In this document: positions 12,729 through 14,982 of the stretch, one piece after another | How the letters are laid out: each line of letters opens with the position of its first letter | How positions within the stretch are numbered: position 1 is the stretch's first letter | DNA from: CAZYMF01 sp964648215 | GTDB lineage: Bacteria; Desulfobacterota; Binatia; HRBIN30; JACQVA1 | DNA length: 14,982 nt | Assembly: GCA_964648215.1 (NCBI GenBank) | Contig: CAZYMF010000117.1 | Location: 1 to 14,982 of the forward strand | Reading direction: 5' to 3' | Program-made: the position numbers and the translations under genes | The notes under the pieces: model-generated | What the model was told of the DNA's origin: nothing | The model's database searches: none | The model's input: the letters and a program-made list of their open reading frames with translations, nothing else

Positions 12729-14276
12729 ATGGGAAAGATCGCAAGGGCATTGGTGAGTGTGAGCGACAAGACCGGCCTGATCGATTTCGTGCGCGGGCTG
12801 CAGCAGTTCGGCGTGGAGGTTCTCTCCACCGGCGGCACGGCCAAGATGCTGAGCGAGGCGGGTCTGCGCGTGGTCGCCGTCAGCGACTACACCGGCTCGC
12901 CCGAGATCCTCGACGGCCGCGTCAAGACGTTGCACCCGAGGATCCACGGGGGCTTGCTGGGCCGCCGCGATGTCGACAGCCACCGGCAGCAGATGGCCAC
13001 CCATGAGATCCAGCCCATCGACATGGTGGTGGTCAATCTCTACCCGTTCGAGGCCACCATCGCCAAGCCCGGCTGCACCCTCGACGAGGCCGTCGAGAAC
13101 ATCGACATCGGCGGACCGTCGATGCTGCGGTCCGCGGCCAAGAATCACCGGGACGTCACCGTGATCGTCGATCCCGCCGACTACCACGCCGTGCTCGACG
13201 AGATGCGCGCCAACGCCGGCGCCGTCTCGGTCTCCACCAACGCCGAGCTGGCGAAGAAGGCCTTTCACACCACGGCGCGCTACGACGGCGCGATCAGCGA
13301 CTACCTAGGCAAGCTCGGCCACGACACCCCGTTCGGCGAGACGTTCCACCTGCAGCTGCACAAGGCGCAGGAGCTGCGCTACGGGGAGAACCCCCACCAG
13401 CGCGCCGCCCTCTACGGCGATTTCCTCCGCATCACCGAGCAGCTGCACGGCAAGGAGCTGTCCTTCAACAACATCGTCGACATCAATGCGGCGATGCAGC
13501 TGATGCTGGAGTTCACCGCCTCGCCGCAGCCGGTGGTGGCCATTTTCAAGCACAATACGCCTTGCGGCGTCGCCACGGCCGCCACCGACGCCGAAGCGTA
13601 CCAGAAAGCCTACGTCACCGACCCCGACTCTCCGTTCGGCGGCATCATCATCACCAATCGCCCGTGGAGCCTGGCGCTGGCGCGCGTCGTCGACGAGATC
13701 TTCAGCGAAGTGCTGATCGCCCCGTCCTTCGAGACCGACGCCCTCGAGATCCTGCGCAAGAAGAAGAACCGCCGCCTGATGCTGTGGCACGCGGGCGCGA
13801 TTCACCGCGAGGAGTACGACATGAAGCGGGTCTTCGGCGGCCTGCTGGTGCAAGAGCCCGACCTGACGATCGAAGAGCCGGCCAAGGCGCAGGTGGTGAC
13901 CAAGCGCGCACCGACCCCGGCCGAGCTGCGCGCCATGAGCTTCGGACTTCCGATCGTAAAGCACATCAAGTCGAACGCGGTGGTGTTCACCGCCGACGAC
14001 CGCACGCTCGCCGTGGGCGGGGGGCAGACCTCGCGCGTCGATCCGGTGCGGCTGGCGGTGGCGCGAGCCCGCCGCCTGGGCATCGACCTGAAGGGCTCGG
14101 TGGTCTCCAGCGAGGCCTTCTTCCCCTTCCCCGACGGCATCGAGGAGGCCGCCGAGGCCGGTGCCGTCGCGCTGCTGCAGCCGGGCGGCAGCACCCGCGA
14201 TGCCGAAGTCATCGCCGCGGCCGATCGCTGCAACATGGCCATGGTGTTCACCGGCGTGCGTCACTTCAAGCACTGA
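12729..14276 (+). CDS. purH: Bifunctional AICAR transformylase/IMP cyclohydrolase PurH
   Basis: PurH catalyses the last two steps of de novo IMP synthesis: formylation of AICAR from 10-formyltetrahydrofolate, then ring closure. The 515-residue protein is full length. The N-terminal cyclohydrolase (MGS-like) domain, about 1-200, shows VSVSDKTGL, STGGTAKML (33-41) and GRVKTLHPRIHGGLL (63-77). The transformylase domain follows with LRYGENPHQ, SFNNIVDINAA and the catalytic FKHNTPCG (Lys274, His275). It ends with FPFPDGIEEA and the typical terminal VRHFKH. The ATG at 12729 follows AAGGAG at good spacing. The promoter must lie in 12420-12728 but I could not fix it. purD follows 30 bp downstream, presumably co-transcribed. 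Confidence 0.98.
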   Translation: MGKIARALVSVSDKTGLIDFVRGLQQFGVEVLSTGGTAKMLSEAGLRVVAVSDYTGSPEILDGRVKTLHPRIHGGLLGRRDVDSHRQQMATHEIQPIDMVVVNLYPFEATIAKPGCTLDEAVENIDIGGPSMLRSAAKNHRDVTVIVDPADYHAVLDEMRANAGAVSVSTNAELAKKAFHTTARYDGAISDYLGKLGHDTPFGETFHLQLHKAQELRYGENPHQRAALYGDFLRITEQLHGKELSFNNIVDINAAMQLMLEFTASPQPVVAIFKHNTPCGVATAATDAEAYQKAYVTDPDSPFGGIIITNRPWSLALARVVDEIFSEVLIAPSFETDALEILRKKKNRRLMLWHAGAIHREEYDMKRVFGGLLVQEPDLTIEEPAKAQVVTKRAPTPAELRAMSFGLPIVKHIKSNAVVFTADDRTLAVGGGQTSRVDPVRLAVARARRLGIDLKGSVVSSEAFFPFPDGIEEAAEAGAVALLQPGGSTRDAEVIAAADRCNMAMVFTGVRHFKH

Positions 14277-14306
14277 TCCCGGAGCTCGAGCGGACACCCT
14301 CCTGTC

Positions 14307-14982
14307 ATGAGAATCCTCGTTCTCGGTAGCGGCGGACGCGAGCACGCGCTGGTCTGGAAGCTGGCGCAGTCGCCGCGCGTGACCCGGATCTATTGCGCCC
14401 CCGGCAACGCCGGCATCGCCCAGCATGCCGAGCTGCTGCCGCTGGCGGCCGACGATATCGAGGAGCTGGTGCGGTTCGCCCAGGCCGAGCGCATCGACCT
14501 GACCGTTCCCGGCCCCGAGCTACCGCTGACCTTGGGCGTGGTCGACGAGTTCGAGCGACACGGCCTGCGCATCTTCGGGCCGACACGGGAAGCGGCACAG
14601 CTCGAAGGCAGCAAGGCCTTCACCAAGGATCTGCTGCGCCGTTGCCAAATTCCCACCGGCTATTTCGGCAGCTTCACCGATTTCGACGAGGCCCTGCAGT
14701 ACGTGCGTGAGGTCGGCGCCCCGATCGTGGTCAAGGCCGACGGCCTCGCCGCCGGCAAGGGCGTCATCATCTGCGGCACGCTGAAGGAAGCGGAGGACGC
14801 CGTCACCGAGGTGATGCGGGGCAAGATTTTCGGCGACGCCGGCAACCGCATCGTCATCGAGGAGTTCCTCGAGGGCGAGGAAGCTTCGTTCATGGCCATC
14901 ACCGACGGACGGACGGTACTCCCCCTGGCCTCCTCGCAGGACCACAAGCGCGCGGGCGACGGCGACACCGGCCCCAATACCG
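14307..14982 (+). CDS. purD: Phosphoribosylamine-glycine ligase PurD (partial, runs off the window)
   Basis: PurD (GAR synthetase) joins glycine to phosphoribosylamine with ATP, the second step of purine synthesis. The window holds the first 225 residues of roughly 420-430. Visible are the N-terminal ILVLGSGGREHAL, APGNAGIA, the PGPELPLTLGVVD substrate loop, the ATP-grasp segment VVKADGLAAGKGV, VIEEFLEGEEAS and the start of SQDHKRAGDGDTGPNT. The reading frame is open to the right edge. The ATG at 14307 has no strong ribosome site; reading after purH, which ends 30 bases upstream, probably helps. Only truncation by the window edge is seen. Confidence 0.97.
   Translation, partial: MRILVLGSGGREHALVWKLAQSPRVTRIYCAPGNAGIAQHAELLPLAADDIEELVRFAQAERIDLTVPGPELPLTLGVVDEFERHGLRIFGPTREAAQLEGSKAFTKDLLRRCQIPTGYFGSFTDFDEALQYVREVGAPIVVKADGLAAGKGVIICGTLKEAEDAVTEVMRGKIFGDAGNRIVIEEFLEGEEASFMAITDGRTVLPLASSQDHKRAGDGDTGPNT

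Noticed and set aside
1..14982. CRISPR arrays, tRNA or rRNA genes, insertion sequences, phage or toxin-antitoxin pairs
   Set aside because: No regularly spaced direct repeats, no recognisable tRNA or rRNA segment, no transposase or integrase, and no toxin beside the ribbon-helix-helix-like gene were seen by eye. A covariance search (tRNAscan, Infernal) would be needed to exclude small RNAs fully.

Overview
The window is high-GC, densely coded bacterial chromosome with standard start and stop codons, good Shine-Dalgarno sites on most genes, and short intergenic gaps. The gene set (type I IleRS next to LspA, thiS-thiG-thiE, purH-purD, an Rv1855c-type F420-dependent luciferase-like oxidoreductase, an acyl-CoA-type crotonase and a creatininase-family amidohydrolase) suits an uncultured Gram-negative environmental bacterium, perhaps a deltaproteobacterial or Binatota-like lineage. 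That placement is inference from gene content only. I see no phage, transposase, CRISPR array, rRNA or tRNA.

Layout. 1-243: gene-free stretch packed with inverted repeats. 244-2925: three minus-strand genes (cytidylate-kinase-like protein, msrA, and a short-chain dehydrogenase with four N-terminal membrane segments). 3073-3927: a plus-strand crotonase whose active site looks isomerase-like rather than hydratase-like. It meets lspA head to tail-end with 3 bp between stops. 3931-7205: ileS-lspA, overlapping by ATGA. 7312-9295: a creatininase-family protein with a hydrophobic C-terminal tail, followed 22 bp later by the F420 oxidoreductase. 9443-10309: a divergent isocitrate lyase/PEP mutase family enzyme. 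10404-10649: a small ribbon-helix-helix-like protein whose stop lies in a perfect palindrome. 10737-12366: thiS-thiG-thiE. 12367-12728: non-coding stretch with a nested RNA-like fold and short ORF remnants. 12729 to the end: purH and the N-terminal half of purD.

Function. Most of the window is housekeeping: lipoprotein maturation, isoleucyl-tRNA charging, thiazole formation for thiamine, the last steps of IMP synthesis and methionine sulfoxide repair. The accessory part is 7312-10309, where a hydrolase, an F420 oxidoreductase and a C-C lyase share one divergent promoter region and could form a small catabolic module of unknown substrate. The window does not hold an obvious new defence or mobile system. 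The most interesting points are the membrane-fused SDR, the atypical crotonase active site, the tail-anchored creatininase with its F420 partner, the TenI-like traits of the ThiE homologue, and the structured region in front of purH.
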